Origin: JACVRW01 sp963803245
GTDB lineage: Bacteria > Actinomycetota > Thermoleophilia > Solirubrobacterales > Thermoleophilaceae
Direction: 5' to 3'
DNA length: 64,000 nt
NCBI GenBank assembly: GCA_963803245.1
Contig: CAWDLI010000001.1
Coordinates: 62,001-126,000, forward strand
A program made the position numbers and the translations under genes. Below are positions 45,701 through 53,072 of the stretch, piece by piece (within the stretch, counting starts at the first letter, position 1; each line of letters opens with the position of its first letter). Below the pieces are notes generated by a model, which did not search any database, was not told the DNA's origin, and saw only the letters and a program-made list of their open reading frames with translations.

Positions 45701-46192
45701 GTTGTCGAAGTCCCAGTCGAAGCCGCCGTCGGCGAGCGCGGCGTCATCGGTCGAGCCGGAGGCGTCGAAGCTGATCGACTCACCGACCGTGGGGCTCGTC
45801 GGGGTGAAGTCGAAGGCCGCGTTCGGCGGGGCGTTGACCCTGATCGTGTCGAACACGACCGCCGAGTCGGAGGTGGCGTCGGTGACGACCATCCGCACCG
45901 TGCGCGTGCCGCTGCTCGGGTAGGCGTGCTGGACGTCCTCGCCGCCGGCGTCGAACGTCCCGTCGTTCTCGAAGTCCCATTCCACCGAGACGATGTCGTC
46001 GTCCGGGTCGGCGGTGGTGGCACTGAAGCTGATGTCCTCGCCCACCCTGCCCACGCCGGGCGTGAAGTCGAAGTCGGCGGTCGGCGCGGCCGCCATTACC
46101 AGCTGGCTGCCGAACAGGATTCCGCCCGCGACGGCGACCGCGACGATCGTCTTCGCGGTGGCGAGGCGGATAGGCGCCAACAGGCGCAACAT
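42782..46192 (-). CDS. Large PKD-repeat surface protein (11 repeats)
   Basis: A 1136-residue exported protein. The N-terminal signal or membrane segment is at ~10-33 (TIVAVAVAGGILFGSQLVMAAA). Eleven PKD repeats of ~85 residues each follow, each beginning APxAxFxFxPxxP and containing a WDxDxDGxFDDA acidic loop (possible Ca2+ site) and a GxKTVRLRVTD strand. The C-terminal ~110 residues form a module with VRASCKGKGCPSQRAS and RLRWLERRLPAGSRIRIYV, also found in the adjacent PKD protein. The ATG at 46192 is favoured over GTG 46252. It is intact in one frame and sits head-to-head with murC. Function unknown; a surface adhesin or scaffold role is inferred. Confidence 0.85.
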   Translation of the reverse strand: MLRLLAPIRLATAKTIVAVAVAGGILFGSQLVMAAAPTADFDFTPGVGRVGEDISFSATTADPDDDIVSVEWDFENDGTFDAGGEDVQHAYPSSGTRTVRMVVTDATSDSAVVFDTIRVNAPPNAAFDFTPTSPTVGESISFDASGSTDDAALADGGFDWDFDNDGAYDDASGRQVSHSFPTPGSKTVRLRVTDSEGETHTDNASVSVAVANSGPSAAFGFSPARPNPNQGVTFDASATTDDGPLLPTAYAWDLDGDGQFDDALGVTPTSSYASGTRTVSLRVTDVLGVADTASHAVTVNAPPSASFAFSPSSPEVGQTVGFDAAGSDDDLALPNGSFAWDFDNDGTFDAIGEEADHAFPTSGIKTVRLQVTDSGGLATSTTRTVTVSALNTPPNPSFIFAPSRPNIGQAATFDAGATTDDESIPDAGFDWDFDGNGSTDAEGREVSHAFSSAGNRTVGLRVTDADGVSATTTRVVTVNAPPDASFSFTPGNPDVGDPVSFNAAGTTDDLALTNSSYAWDLDNDGAFDDAVGPTASTSFAASGGRIVSLRVTDSGGSTDVATQTVSVAANPAPTAAFTFTPARPNVSQTITYSAAGSTDDEPIPATGYAWDYDNDGAFDDATGQAPTGSFATAGQRNVRLQVTDADGAAGIATVPVTVNAPPTVDFTFTPTAPVKTQTVNFTATASDDLALPAGAYTWDLDGNNTFGDGGFTGATASTAFATAGAKTVRVRVTDSGASATTVVKTVNVNTVPVADFTVNPQTPRLNETVTFASTSTDADAGQTLALAWDLDADGQFDDSTAANPTRAFPTQGEKVVRLRVTDSAGATHIRERRFDVQSVAPVAGFTSTPAAPLPGQTVTFRSTATASPGSTINKIEWKFDAISGFVQGGNVATYAFRTAGRHTVELKVTDSNGVDIVAADIVVNAAPTALIRFSPAQPYAGDVVDFASLSRDPDGFLASETWDLDGDGQYDDARGKVASKIFTTVGAHTVRLRAVDGSGAGAVHAVTLNVRARPVPPKPEPEQLDATVRISSRPGKGSTLITRLGVRTTKGAMVRASCKGKGCPSQRASSTRSRGKTVRLRWLERRLPAGSRIRIYVTSKGKVGSYTALLIRRAKLPSRKDLCLAPGTTRTVRCSS
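42960..46080 (-). repeat. Tandem coding repeats of the PKD gene
   Basis: DNA-level tandem repeats with a period near 250-260 bp encode the 11 PKD units. On the plus strand the motif CCGTCGTTGTCGAAGTCCCA or close variants recur (e.g. near 44349, 44622, 45160, 45700). The similarity between units could cause recombination or assembly collapse here. Confidence 0.7.
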
Positions 46193-46374
46193 TGTGGCCG
46201 CGCGGCTTTTCAACGGGAGGGTTTCGGCACCGTGCGCGCGCCAGCGCGACACGTGATTCGGGGCGTTGGGCCAGCGTAACCCGGATACCGCGACCTAGCC
46301 ACCGCCTCGACGGCCATAACCTCACCGGAGGTCCAGGAAGGACCCACCCGGGCGACCGGCGCTGGGGGTTTTTC

Positions 46375-46421
46375 GCCGAAGCGCGCGGCTCGGCCGCGTG
46401 CGCACGGACGGTTTTCGGCGT
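46375..46421 (+). repeat. Dispersed palindromic repeat, copy B
   Basis: GCCGAAGC-GC-GCGGC-TCG-GCCGC-GTGCGC-A-CGGAC at 46375-46409, followed by TTTTCGGCG, so both the inner stem (GCGCGCGGC/GCCGCGTGC) and outer arms (CGCCGAA/TTCGGCG) can pair. It lies in the murC/PKD intergenic region. The remainder of the ~276 bp interval (46193-46468) shows no ORF. Confidence 0.55.
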
Positions 46422-46468
46422 CATCAGGGCCTCCGGGGCCTCCGGGGGCGCCTCTAAGGTCCGGCGCA

Positions 46469-47797
46469 ATGGAGGCCCCTTTCTCGGGTCGCGCGCTGCA
46501 CTTCGTGGGGATCGGCGGTGCCGGCATGAGCGGCCTCGCGTTGGTCGCGCGCGCCCTCGGTGCCCAGGTCACGGGCTCGGACCGTGCGGAGTCGTCGTAC
46601 TCGGCGCGTCTCCGGGAGGCCGGCATCGACGTGCGCACGGGGCACGACGAGCCGCCCCCCGAGGGAGCCGAGATCGTGGTGTCCACCGCGATAGCCGAGG
46701 ACAACCCGGAGCTGGCCCTAGCTCGCGCCTCGGGCGCCGTGGTGCTCCACCGGGGAGACCTGCTCGGCGAGGTGAGCGCGCTCAAGCGCACGATCGCCGT
46801 CGGCGGCACCCACGGCAAGACCACCACGGCATCGATGGCCACGCTGGCGCTGGTGGACGCCGGCCTCGATCCCGGGTTCCTCATCGGCGGCGAGCTGCGC
46901 GCGCTGGGCACGAACGCGGGCTGGGGCGGGGGCGACTGGGCGGTGGTGGAGGCCGACGAGTCGGATCGCTCGTTCCTGAAGATCTCGCGCGAGGTGGCGG
47001 TAGTGACCAGCCTCGAGCTGGATCACCACGCCACCTACCGGTCGCTCGGCGAGGTGGAGGCGGCGTTCGAGAGCTTTGTCGAGCCCGCGCAGCTGGCCGT
47101 GCTCGGCCCGGACGTGGAGCTCGAGTCGGGTGGACGGCGCCTGAGCTACGGCATCGACTCGGGCGAGCTGCGGGCCGAGGGTCTGGAGCTCCTGGCGCTC
47201 GGATCGCGGTTCAGCGTGGAGGGCGTGGAGATCGAGCTCGCGGTCCCGGGCCGGCACAACGTGCTGAACGCGCTGGCGGCGCTGGCCGCCTGCCGCGCCG
47301 CCGGGGTGGAGCCGGGGGCCGCCGCGCCCGGGCTGGCGCGCTTCACGGGGGCGGGGCGTCGCTTCGAGGAACACGGGCGCACCGCCCGCGGCGCGCGGGT
47401 GTTCGACGACTACGCCCACCATCCGACGGAGGTGCGGGCCACTCTCACCGCCGCGCGCACGCAGGCCCCGCGGCGGCTGGTGGTCTGCTTTCAGCCACAC
47501 CTCTTCTCGCGCACGCGACTGCTCGCGCGTGAGTTCGGTGCCGCATTGGCCCTCGCGGACCTCGTGGTCGTGCTCGACGTGTACGCCGCCCGTGAGCGCG
47601 GGGAGGACTTCCCCGGGGTCACCGGGCTGCTCGTGGCCGGTGCCGCGGCGGACGCGGCCTCCGGGCGGCCGGTCTGGTGGCTGCCGGACAAGGCGGACGC
47701 CGAGCGCTTCCTGCGCGAGGAGCTCGGCGAGGGCGACGTGCTCCTGACCATGGGAGCCGGCGACGTGGACGAGCTCGCTCGGAGGCTCACCTCGTGA
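46469..47797 (+). CDS. murC: UDP-MurNAc--L-alanine ligase
   Basis: A 442-residue Mur ligase adding L-Ala to UDP-MurNAc. Motifs: HFVGIGGAGMSGLALVA near the N-terminus, VGGTHGKTTTASM (ATP loop ~111-123), VEADESDRSFL, SLELDHHATY, GRHNVLNALAAL, FDDYAHHPTEVRATL and FQPHLFSRTRLL. ATG 46469. It resumes the dcw order after the minus-strand block and is followed directly by murB (GTGA overlap). Confidence 0.95.
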   Translation: MEAPFSGRALHFVGIGGAGMSGLALVARALGAQVTGSDRAESSYSARLREAGIDVRTGHDEPPPEGAEIVVSTAIAEDNPELALARASGAVVLHRGDLLGEVSALKRTIAVGGTHGKTTTASMATLALVDAGLDPGFLIGGELRALGTNAGWGGGDWAVVEADESDRSFLKISREVAVVTSLELDHHATYRSLGEVEAAFESFVEPAQLAVLGPDVELESGGRRLSYGIDSGELRAEGLELLALGSRFSVEGVEIELAVPGRHNVLNALAALAACRAAGVEPGAAAPGLARFTGAGRRFEEHGRTARGARVFDDYAHHPTEVRATLTAARTQAPRRLVVCFQPHLFSRTRLLAREFGAALALADLVVVLDVYAARERGEDFPGVTGLLVAGAAADAASGRPVWWLPDKADAERFLREELGEGDVLLTMGAGDVDELARRLTS

Positions 47798-48714
47798 GCG
47801 CCCCCGACGGCGTGGAGCGCGACCACCCGCTCACCCGCCTCACGACGGTTCGCACCGGCGGCCACGCCGACTGGTTCGCCCGCCCCGACTCGGAGTCCCG
47901 GCTCGTGGAGCTCCTGGCCTGGGCAGAGACCGAGGGACTGGCGGTAGGAGTGGTGGGCTCCGGATCGAATCTCCTCATTGCGGATGCGGGATTCCGAGGA
48001 CTCGTCATGAAGCTGGACGGCTCGCTTGCCACGATCGAGCAGAGCGGCGACCGCCTGCTCTGCGGCGGTGGGGCCCGGCTTCCGCAGGCGGCAGCCCGCG
48101 CCGCCAGGGCCGGCCTCACCGGGCTCGAGTTCGGCGTGAACATCCCCGGGACGGTCGGCGGCGCCGTGAAGATGAACGCGAACGCGTACGGCGGCGACCT
48201 CTCGCGGGCGCTCGAGTGGGTGGACGTGGCCGGTGCGGAGGGCCTGGAGCGCCGCGAGCCCGGCTCGCTCGGCTTCTCCTACCGCAGCTCCAACCTCGGC
48301 GCCGCCGAGGTCGTGTCGCGGGCATCGTTCGCCCTGGCGCCCGCGCCGCCCGAGGAGGTGAAGGCGACCCTGGCCCGGATGAGGGCTGCCCGCCATGAGG
48401 CTCAGCCGTCCGGCATCAAGACCTTCGGATCGACCTTCAAGAACCCGGACGATCCGCGTGCGGGCGGGCGCAGCGCGGGAGTGCTGCTCGACGAGGCGGG
48501 CTGCCGCGGCCTCGCGGTGGGGGGTGCCCGGTTCTCCGAGAAGCACGCCAACTTCGTCGAGAACACCGGCGCCGCGACCACCGCTGACGTGGTCGCGCTG
48601 ATGGCGGAGGGCCGACGGCGCGTGCACGAGCGCTTCGGAGTGACGCTCGAGCCCGAGGTCCAGCTCCTCGGCGACGTGGACGCCGCTCCCCTGTGGGAAG
48701 CCCCCGGCTCGTGA
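47794..48714 (+). CDS. murB: UDP-N-acetylenolpyruvoylglucosamine reductase
   Basis: A 306-residue FAD enzyme reducing the enolpyruvyl group to form UDP-MurNAc. Motifs: LTTVRTGGHADW (FAD-binding), VVGSGSNLLIAD, GLEFGVNIPGTVGGAVKMNANAYGGD, YRSSNL (catalytic Arg), GGRSAGVLLDEAGCRG (catalytic Ser) and the C-terminal LEPEVQLLG (Glu). GTG 47794 overlaps the murC stop. The type is close to MurB with the Ser proton donor. Confidence 0.93.
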   Translation: MSAPDGVERDHPLTRLTTVRTGGHADWFARPDSESRLVELLAWAETEGLAVGVVGSGSNLLIADAGFRGLVMKLDGSLATIEQSGDRLLCGGGARLPQAAARAARAGLTGLEFGVNIPGTVGGAVKMNANAYGGDLSRALEWVDVAGAEGLERREPGSLGFSYRSSNLGAAEVVSRASFALAPAPPEEVKATLARMRAARHEAQPSGIKTFGSTFKNPDDPRAGGRSAGVLLDEAGCRGLAVGGARFSEKHANFVENTGAATTADVVALMAEGRRRVHERFGVTLEPEVQLLGDVDAAPLWEAPGS

Positions 48715-49775
48715 GGCAGGCCGCGAGCACCGGCGACGCGGGCCGCCTGCCCGGGCTGCGCTCCGCGGCGGCGTGGCGCCGTGTGCTCGTGGCGGTGGTG
48801 CGCGCCCTCCCGCAGCCGGGCCCCCGTGCTCGGCGCACCGTTCTCCTGCTCCTGGTGGCCACCCTGGCCCTCGGCGCCGTCTATCGCCTCTGGATCCGCG
48901 ACGCGCCGTTCGTGAGCGTCGACCGCGTGACGGTCACCGGCCTGAGCACCGACGACGCCAAGCGAGTCCGGGCCGCCCTCGTATCCACCGCGCGCACGAT
49001 GACCACGCTTCACGTCGAGCGGGATCGCCTCGAGGAGGTCGTGGCCGGCTACCCGGTCGTTCGGGCGCTCGAGATCGAGACCGACTTCCCGCACGCGATG
49101 AGCATCCGGGTTGTGGAGCACCGGCCGGTCGCGATCGTGCTCACCGGCGGCGCCAGGCTGCCGGTGGCGGCCGACGGCACCGTGCTCGAAGGCCTTCCGG
49201 TCGAGGGCCCGCTGCCCCTGGTGAGGGCCGATGGCGGCCTGAAGTCCAACCGGCTGGCCGACACGGACGCCGTCGGCGCCGCCCACATCGCGGGGGCTGC
49301 CCCCGGACCGCTGCGCGGGCGCCTGCGCGAGATCCAGCGCGAGGGGGACCGCGGCTACGTCGTGCAGATGCGCAGGGGGCCCGAGCTCGTCTTCGGGAGC
49401 GCCGCCCATCTGCGGGCCAAGTGGGTGGCGGCGGCCCGCGTGCTGGCCGACGGCGACACCCGTGGCGCCACCTACGTGGACCTGCGGGTGCCCGGCCGCC
49501 CCGCGGTCGGCGGCCTCGGGTTCGAGGTGAGCGCTCCGGAGCTGCCGCTGCCCCCGGAGCTTCCGCTCGGGGCCGAGGAGGGTGCCGTGGCGGGCGCCAC
49601 CGCGGGCGCGCCCGCAGAGACACCGGAGGGCGTGACCCCGGTCGACCCGAGCCTGGAGCAGGCGCCGGCGGAGGGTCAGGCGACCCCGGAGGCTCCGCTC
49701 CCGGCCGCACCCGAGTATCCGGTCGAGCCGGGCGCCGAAGCCGGCGGGGGAGCGGTCGCGGCGCCCACTCCCTGA
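48711..49775 (+). CDS. ftsQ: Division protein FtsQ with Pro/Ala-rich tail
   Basis: A 354-residue bitopic divisome protein: cytosolic N-terminus, TM helix ~38-55 (TVLLLLVATLALGAVYRLW), then a POTRA domain (VSVDRVTVTGLSTDDAKRVRAAL) and FtsQ beta domain (HAMSIRVVEHRPVAIVL, VAADGTVLEGLP, RGATYVDLRVPGRPAVGG). The C-terminal ~85 residues are a Pro/Ala/Glu-rich extracytoplasmic extension (EGAVAGATAGAPAETPEG ...), longer than usual. GTG 48711 overlaps the murB stop. Confidence 0.85.
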   Translation: MRQAASTGDAGRLPGLRSAAAWRRVLVAVVRALPQPGPRARRTVLLLLVATLALGAVYRLWIRDAPFVSVDRVTVTGLSTDDAKRVRAALVSTARTMTTLHVERDRLEEVVAGYPVVRALEIETDFPHAMSIRVVEHRPVAIVLTGGARLPVAADGTVLEGLPVEGPLPLVRADGGLKSNRLADTDAVGAAHIAGAAPGPLRGRLREIQREGDRGYVVQMRRGPELVFGSAAHLRAKWVAAARVLADGDTRGATYVDLRVPGRPAVGGLGFEVSAPELPLPPELPLGAEEGAVAGATAGAPAETPEGVTPVDPSLEQAPAEGQATPEAPLPAAPEYPVEPGAEAGGGAVAAPTP

Positions 49776-49794
49776 GCGCGGTCGCGGCGGGCGG

Positions 49795-49814
49795 GAGCCT
49801 CGGACGAGAGGCTC
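49795..49814. terminator. Weak stem-loop after ftsQ
   Basis: GAGCCTC (49795-49801), six-base loop, GAGGCTC (49808-49814), followed by GAAAAG. It may end ftsQ transcripts partially, but the lack of a U-tract makes it a weak candidate. Confidence 0.3.
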
Positions 49815-49899
49815 GAAAAGTCTAGACCTTTGCCTGAGAGTGACATGAAACCCTCAAGTCGTGGTCGAGATAAGGTTGCACGATAACTTGCGGGGGGCA

Positions 49900-49929
49900 T
49901 TGACAGAGCGGCCGATATCCACCTACAGT
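49900..49929 (+). promoter_or_regulatory. ftsZ promoter
   Basis: TTGACA (49900-49905), 18-bp spacer, TACAGT (49924-49929): nearly ideal housekeeping-sigma promoter. It would start the transcript near 49936 and leave a ~67-base 5' leader. It indicates that ftsZ can be transcribed independently of the upstream dcw genes. Confidence 0.75.
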
Positions 49930-49940
49930 CCGCACTTTCC

Positions 49941-49967
49941 GGCGGTCACTGACCCTCGATGACCGCC
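49941..49967 (+). promoter_or_regulatory. 5'-leader hairpin of ftsZ
   Basis: GGCGGTCA (49941-49948), 11-base loop, TGACCGCC (49960-49967): a perfect 8-bp stem at the predicted 5' end of the ftsZ mRNA. It could stabilise the message or bind a regulator. Confidence 0.5.
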
Positions 49968-50002
49968 TTAGACCGTTAGGTAGAAGGGACCTCAAAGCGC
50001 CA

Positions 50003-51091
50003 ATGGACACCGGGAGCTATCTGGCTGTCATCAAGGTCGTCGGCATCGGCGGCGGTGGCACCAACGCCGTGAACCGCATGGTCGACGCCGGCCTCAAGGG
50101 CGTCGAGTTCATCGCCGTGAACACCGACGCCCAGGCGCTGCAGATGTGCGACGCCGACATCAAGCTGCAGATCGGCGATCAACTCACGCGTGGCCTTGGC
50201 GCCGGCGCCAGCCCCGACGTGGGCTACGGCGCGGCCAATGAGAGCCGCGACGAGATCAAGGAGGCGCTCAAGGGCGCTGACATGGTCTTCGTGACGGCCG
50301 GCGAGGGCGGCGGCACCGGCACCGGCGCCGCGCCCGTGATCGCGGAGGTCTCCAAGCAGGAGGTCGGCGCGCTCACGGTCGGCACCGTCACCAAGCCGTT
50401 CGACTTCGAGGGCACCCAGCGCATGCGCCAGGCCGAGGAGGGCCTCGAGCGCCTTCGCGAGCAGGTGGACACGCTGATCGTGATCCCGAACGAGAAGCTG
50501 CTCGCGGTCGTCGAGCGGCGCACGAGCATCCTCGACGCGTTCCGGGAGGCCGACAACGTCCTCCGCCAGGGAGTGCAGGGGATCACGGACCTGATCACCA
50601 CGCCCGGTCTGATCAACCTCGACTTCGCCGACGTCCGCACGATCATGCAGGACGCCGGGTCGGCGCTGATGGGGATCGGCGAGGCCGCCGGCGAGCAGCG
50701 CGCCGCCGAGGCCGCCAAGAACGCGATCTCGAGCCCGCTGCTCGAGCAGTCGGTGGAGGGCGCCACCGGCATCCTGCTCAACATCACCGGTGGCAGCGAC
50801 CTCGGCCTCTTCGAGGTCAACGAGGCCGCGGAGATCATCCAGAGCGCCGCGGACTCGAACTCGAACATCATCTTCGGGGCCGTGGTCGACGACTCGATGG
50901 GCGACGGCGTCCGCGTGACGGTGGTGGCCACCGGCTTCGAGCGCCCGGGACGGCTCCCGCTGTTCCAGGAGGACTCGACGGGCCGCCGGCGCGAGCCGCG
51001 CCGCCGCGACGTGTCGATGGACGACCGCCAGCGCAAGTCCCTCGAGATCTCGGACGACGACATCGACGTCCCGTCCTTCCTCAAGGACTGA
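50003..51091 (+). CDS. ftsZ: Cell division GTPase FtsZ
   Basis: A 362-residue tubulin-like GTPase forming the Z-ring. KVVGIGGGGTNAVNRMVDAGL at the N-terminus, GTP-binding GEGGGTGTGAAPVIAE (~98-113), T7 loop NLDFADVRTIM (~203-213), and the conserved C-terminal peptide DIDVPSFLKD for binding partner proteins. ATG 50003 has an AAGGGA 14 bases upstream. It is complete. Neither ftsA nor sepF is adjacent, and the next gene is a GNAT-type enzyme. Confidence 0.97.
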   Translation: MDTGSYLAVIKVVGIGGGGTNAVNRMVDAGLKGVEFIAVNTDAQALQMCDADIKLQIGDQLTRGLGAGASPDVGYGAANESRDEIKEALKGADMVFVTAGEGGGTGTGAAPVIAEVSKQEVGALTVGTVTKPFDFEGTQRMRQAEEGLERLREQVDTLIVIPNEKLLAVVERRTSILDAFREADNVLRQGVQGITDLITTPGLINLDFADVRTIMQDAGSALMGIGEAAGEQRAAEAAKNAISSPLLEQSVEGATGILLNITGGSDLGLFEVNEAAEIIQSAADSNSNIIFGAVVDDSMGDGVRVTVVATGFERPGRLPLFQEDSTGRRREPRRRDVSMDDRQRKSLEISDDDIDVPSFLKD

Positions 51092-51141
51092 CCCCGCTCA
51101 AAGAGATCCTCCCGCCGGACACCGCGCTCGCCTTCGAGGCG

Positions 51142-51519
51142 ATGCGCGCGCTTCGCACCCACCACGTGGACGAGGCGGAGTTCGTGCGCAGGGTGGACGA
51201 GCAGCAGCGCCCGCAGGGCTACCGGATCGTCGGGGTGCTCGAGGGCGATCGCGTGGTGGCCGTGGCCGGGTTCCGGGTGCTCCACAACCTCGCCTGGGGC
51301 GACGCGCTCTACGTGGACGACCTCTCCACGCTCCCGGAGGCGCGCGGCCGGGGGCACGGAGCGGCTCTGCTCGAGTGGTGCGCGGACGAGGCCACAAGGC
51401 TCGGGTGCGCGCAGCTGCACCTCGATTCGGGGGTTGGACCGGAGCGTGAGGACGCCCACCGGCTCTACTTCAACCAGCGCCTCCGGATATCGAGCTATCA
51501 CTTCGTGCGCCCGCTGTAG
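51142..51519 (+). CDS. GNAT-family acetyltransferase
   Basis: A 125-residue (or slightly longer) GNAT protein with YVDDLSTLPEARGRGHGAALLEWCADEATRLGC (acetyl-CoA-binding R/QxxGxG/A motif, residues ~68-90) and LHLDSGVGPEREDAHRLYFNQ. The open frame continues upstream as PLKEILPPDTALAFEA with no ATG, GTG or TTG; a CTG at 51088, next to the ftsZ stop, is possible. ATG 51142 is the first standard start. Substrate unknown. Confidence 0.7.
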   Translation: MRALRTHHVDEAEFVRRVDEQQRPQGYRIVGVLEGDRVVAVAGFRVLHNLAWGDALYVDDLSTLPEARGRGHGAALLEWCADEATRLGCAQLHLDSGVGPEREDAHRLYFNQRLRISSYHFVRPL

Positions 51520-51553
51520 CGGAAGCAGCCGGCTCGGCCGGCTGCGCCCCGAC
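51519..51553 (+). repeat. Dispersed palindromic repeat, copy C
   Basis: GCGGAAGC-AG-CCGGC-TCG-GCCGG-CTGCGC-C-CCGAC at 51519-51553. The stem GCAGCCGGC / GCCGGCTGC is a perfect 9 bp with a TCG loop. It begins on the last base of the GNAT gene stop and fills most of the short gap before gcvT. Confidence 0.55.
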
Positions 51554-51573
51554 CCCTTGTAGCCTCTGGGCCT

Positions 51574-52650
51574 CTGTCCTACACAGCGGCAACTCTTCGA
51601 CGCACGCCCCTCTTCGAGCGCCATGAGCGGGCCGGCGCTCGACTCGTACCGTTCGCCGGCTGGGAGATGCCGGTGCAGTACGAGGGCATCCGGCAGGAGC
51701 ACGTGACCGTGCGCACCGGCGCCGGGATGTTCGACGTCTCGCACATGGGCGAGATCGAGACCCGCGGACCGCAGGCGGAGGCGCTGCTCCAGCGGCTGCT
51801 CTCAAACGACGTGACCGCGATCGCCGAGCGCGGGGCGCAGTACTCGGTGCTCTGCCGCGACGACGGCGGCGTGCTCGACGACCTGTTCACCTACAGGCTC
51901 GGGCCCGAGCGCTTCCTGACCGTCACCAACGCCGCGAACCACGAGAAGGACCTGGCGTGGTTCCGCGAGCACGCGGGCGATTTCGACGCCGAGGTGGTGG
52001 ACGCCCACGGGGACTGGGCGATGATCGCGGTGCAGGGCCCGGAGGCGCGCGCGGCGCTCGAGGCGCTGGCTGACGGCCCCCTGCCGGCGCGGATGCGCAC
52101 CGCCGAGCTGACCCTGGCGGGCGTGGCCTGCCTCGTCTGCGGCACCGGATACACCGGCGAGGACGGCGCCGAGCTGCTCGTGCCGCCGGACGGCGCGGTG
52201 GCCGTCTGGGACGCGCTCGCCGCCCAGGGAGTGTCCCCCGCGGGGCTCGGCGCCCGCGACACGCTCCGCCTCGAGGTCTGCTTCCACCTCTACGGGAACG
52301 ACCTGTCCGAGGACCGCAACCCGCTCGAGGCGGGCCTGGGCTGGTGCTGCAAGCTCGACACGGATTTCATCGGCGCCGCCGCGCTGCGCGAGCTCGAGCC
52401 GCGCGAGGCGCTCGCGCCGTTCGCCTTCACCGGCCCGGGGATCCCGCGGACGGGGAATCCCGTTCGCACCGAATCCGGTAACGGGGTGGTCACGAGTGGT
52501 TCGCTCTCGCCCTGTCTGGAGAAGGGGATAGGGATGGCCTACCTGCCTGTGGCGGCGGCCGCACCGGGCACCGCGATCGAGGTGGACGTGCGCGGCAAGC
52601 CGCGGGCGGCCCAGGTCGCCGAGAAGCCGCTGTACCGGAAGGCCCCCTAG
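51574..52650 (+). CDS. gcvT: Glycine cleavage T protein (aminomethyltransferase)
   Basis: The T protein transfers the methylene group from aminomethyl-lipoyl-H protein to tetrahydrofolate, releasing ammonia. Family segments: RTPLFERHERAGARLVPFAGW, YEGIRQEHVTVRTGAGMFDVSHMGE, GTGYTGEDGAELL, ARDTLRLEVCFHLYGND, LEAGLGW and GFxTSGSLSPCLEKGIGMAYL-like ending. The conserved N-terminus begins ~70 bases before the first standard start (ATG 51667), so I use the CTG at 51574; an indel is an alternative. It heads the operon gcvT-H-PA-PB. Confidence 0.85.
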   Translation: MSYTAATLRRTPLFERHERAGARLVPFAGWEMPVQYEGIRQEHVTVRTGAGMFDVSHMGEIETRGPQAEALLQRLLSNDVTAIAERGAQYSVLCRDDGGVLDDLFTYRLGPERFLTVTNAANHEKDLAWFREHAGDFDAEVVDAHGDWAMIAVQGPEARAALEALADGPLPARMRTAELTLAGVACLVCGTGYTGEDGAELLVPPDGAVAVWDALAAQGVSPAGLGARDTLRLEVCFHLYGNDLSEDRNPLEAGLGWCCKLDTDFIGAAALRELEPREALAPFAFTGPGIPRTGNPVRTESGNGVVTSGSLSPCLEKGIGMAYLPVAAAAPGTAIEVDVRGKPRAAQVAEKPLYRKAP

Positions 52651-52679
52651 GGGGCACGAGCACCCGAACAGGAGCGAAA

Positions 52680-53072
52680 TTGGCAGCGTCCTATCCCGAC
52701 GACCTCAAGTACCACCCCGAGCACGACTGGGCCCGCCTGGACGGTGACGAGGCCACCTTCGGCATCACCTGGTACGCCCAGGACGCTCTGGGAGAGGTGG
52801 TCTTCTTCGATCCGCCCGAGGTGGGCAAGCAGGTGACGAAGGACCAGGTCTACGCCGAGGTGGAGTCCGTGAAGGCGGTCTCCGACGTGTTCGCGCCGCT
52901 CTCCGGCGAGATCGTGGCCGTCAACGAGGCGCTCGCGGACTCTCCCGAGCAGGTCAACCACGATCCCTACGGCGAGGGCTGGATGGTGCGGGTGAAGCTC
53001 TCCGACCCCTCCGAGCTCGATTCGCTGCTCGAGCCGGACGCCTATCGCGATCTGCTGCAATCGGGAGGCTGA
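52680..53072 (+). CDS. gcvH: Glycine cleavage H protein
   Basis: A 130-residue lipoyl carrier shuttling the aminomethyl intermediate between P, T and L proteins. PDDLKYHPEHDWARL at the N-terminus, the lipoylation site EVESVKAVSDVFAPLSGE (Lys ~64), and EGWMVRVKLSDPSEL. TTG 52680 has AGGAG six bases upstream, which decides the start. TGA overlaps the ATG of gcvPA. Confidence 0.95.
   Translation: MAASYPDDLKYHPEHDWARLDGDEATFGITWYAQDALGEVVFFDPPEVGKQVTKDQVYAEVESVKAVSDVFAPLSGEIVAVNEALADSPEQVNHDPYGEGWMVRVKLSDPSELDSLLEPDAYRDLLQSGG

Noticed and set aside
42960..46080. CRISPR-like periodicity in 43-46 kb
   Set aside because: The ~250 bp period is coding and explained by the PKD repeats; no short repeats with unique spacers.
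46193..46374. Possible cyclic-dinucleotide riboswitch on the minus strand before the PKD gene (CCGGGTTACGCTGG)
   Set aside because: Only a short GGTTAC-like match; no other conserved elements.
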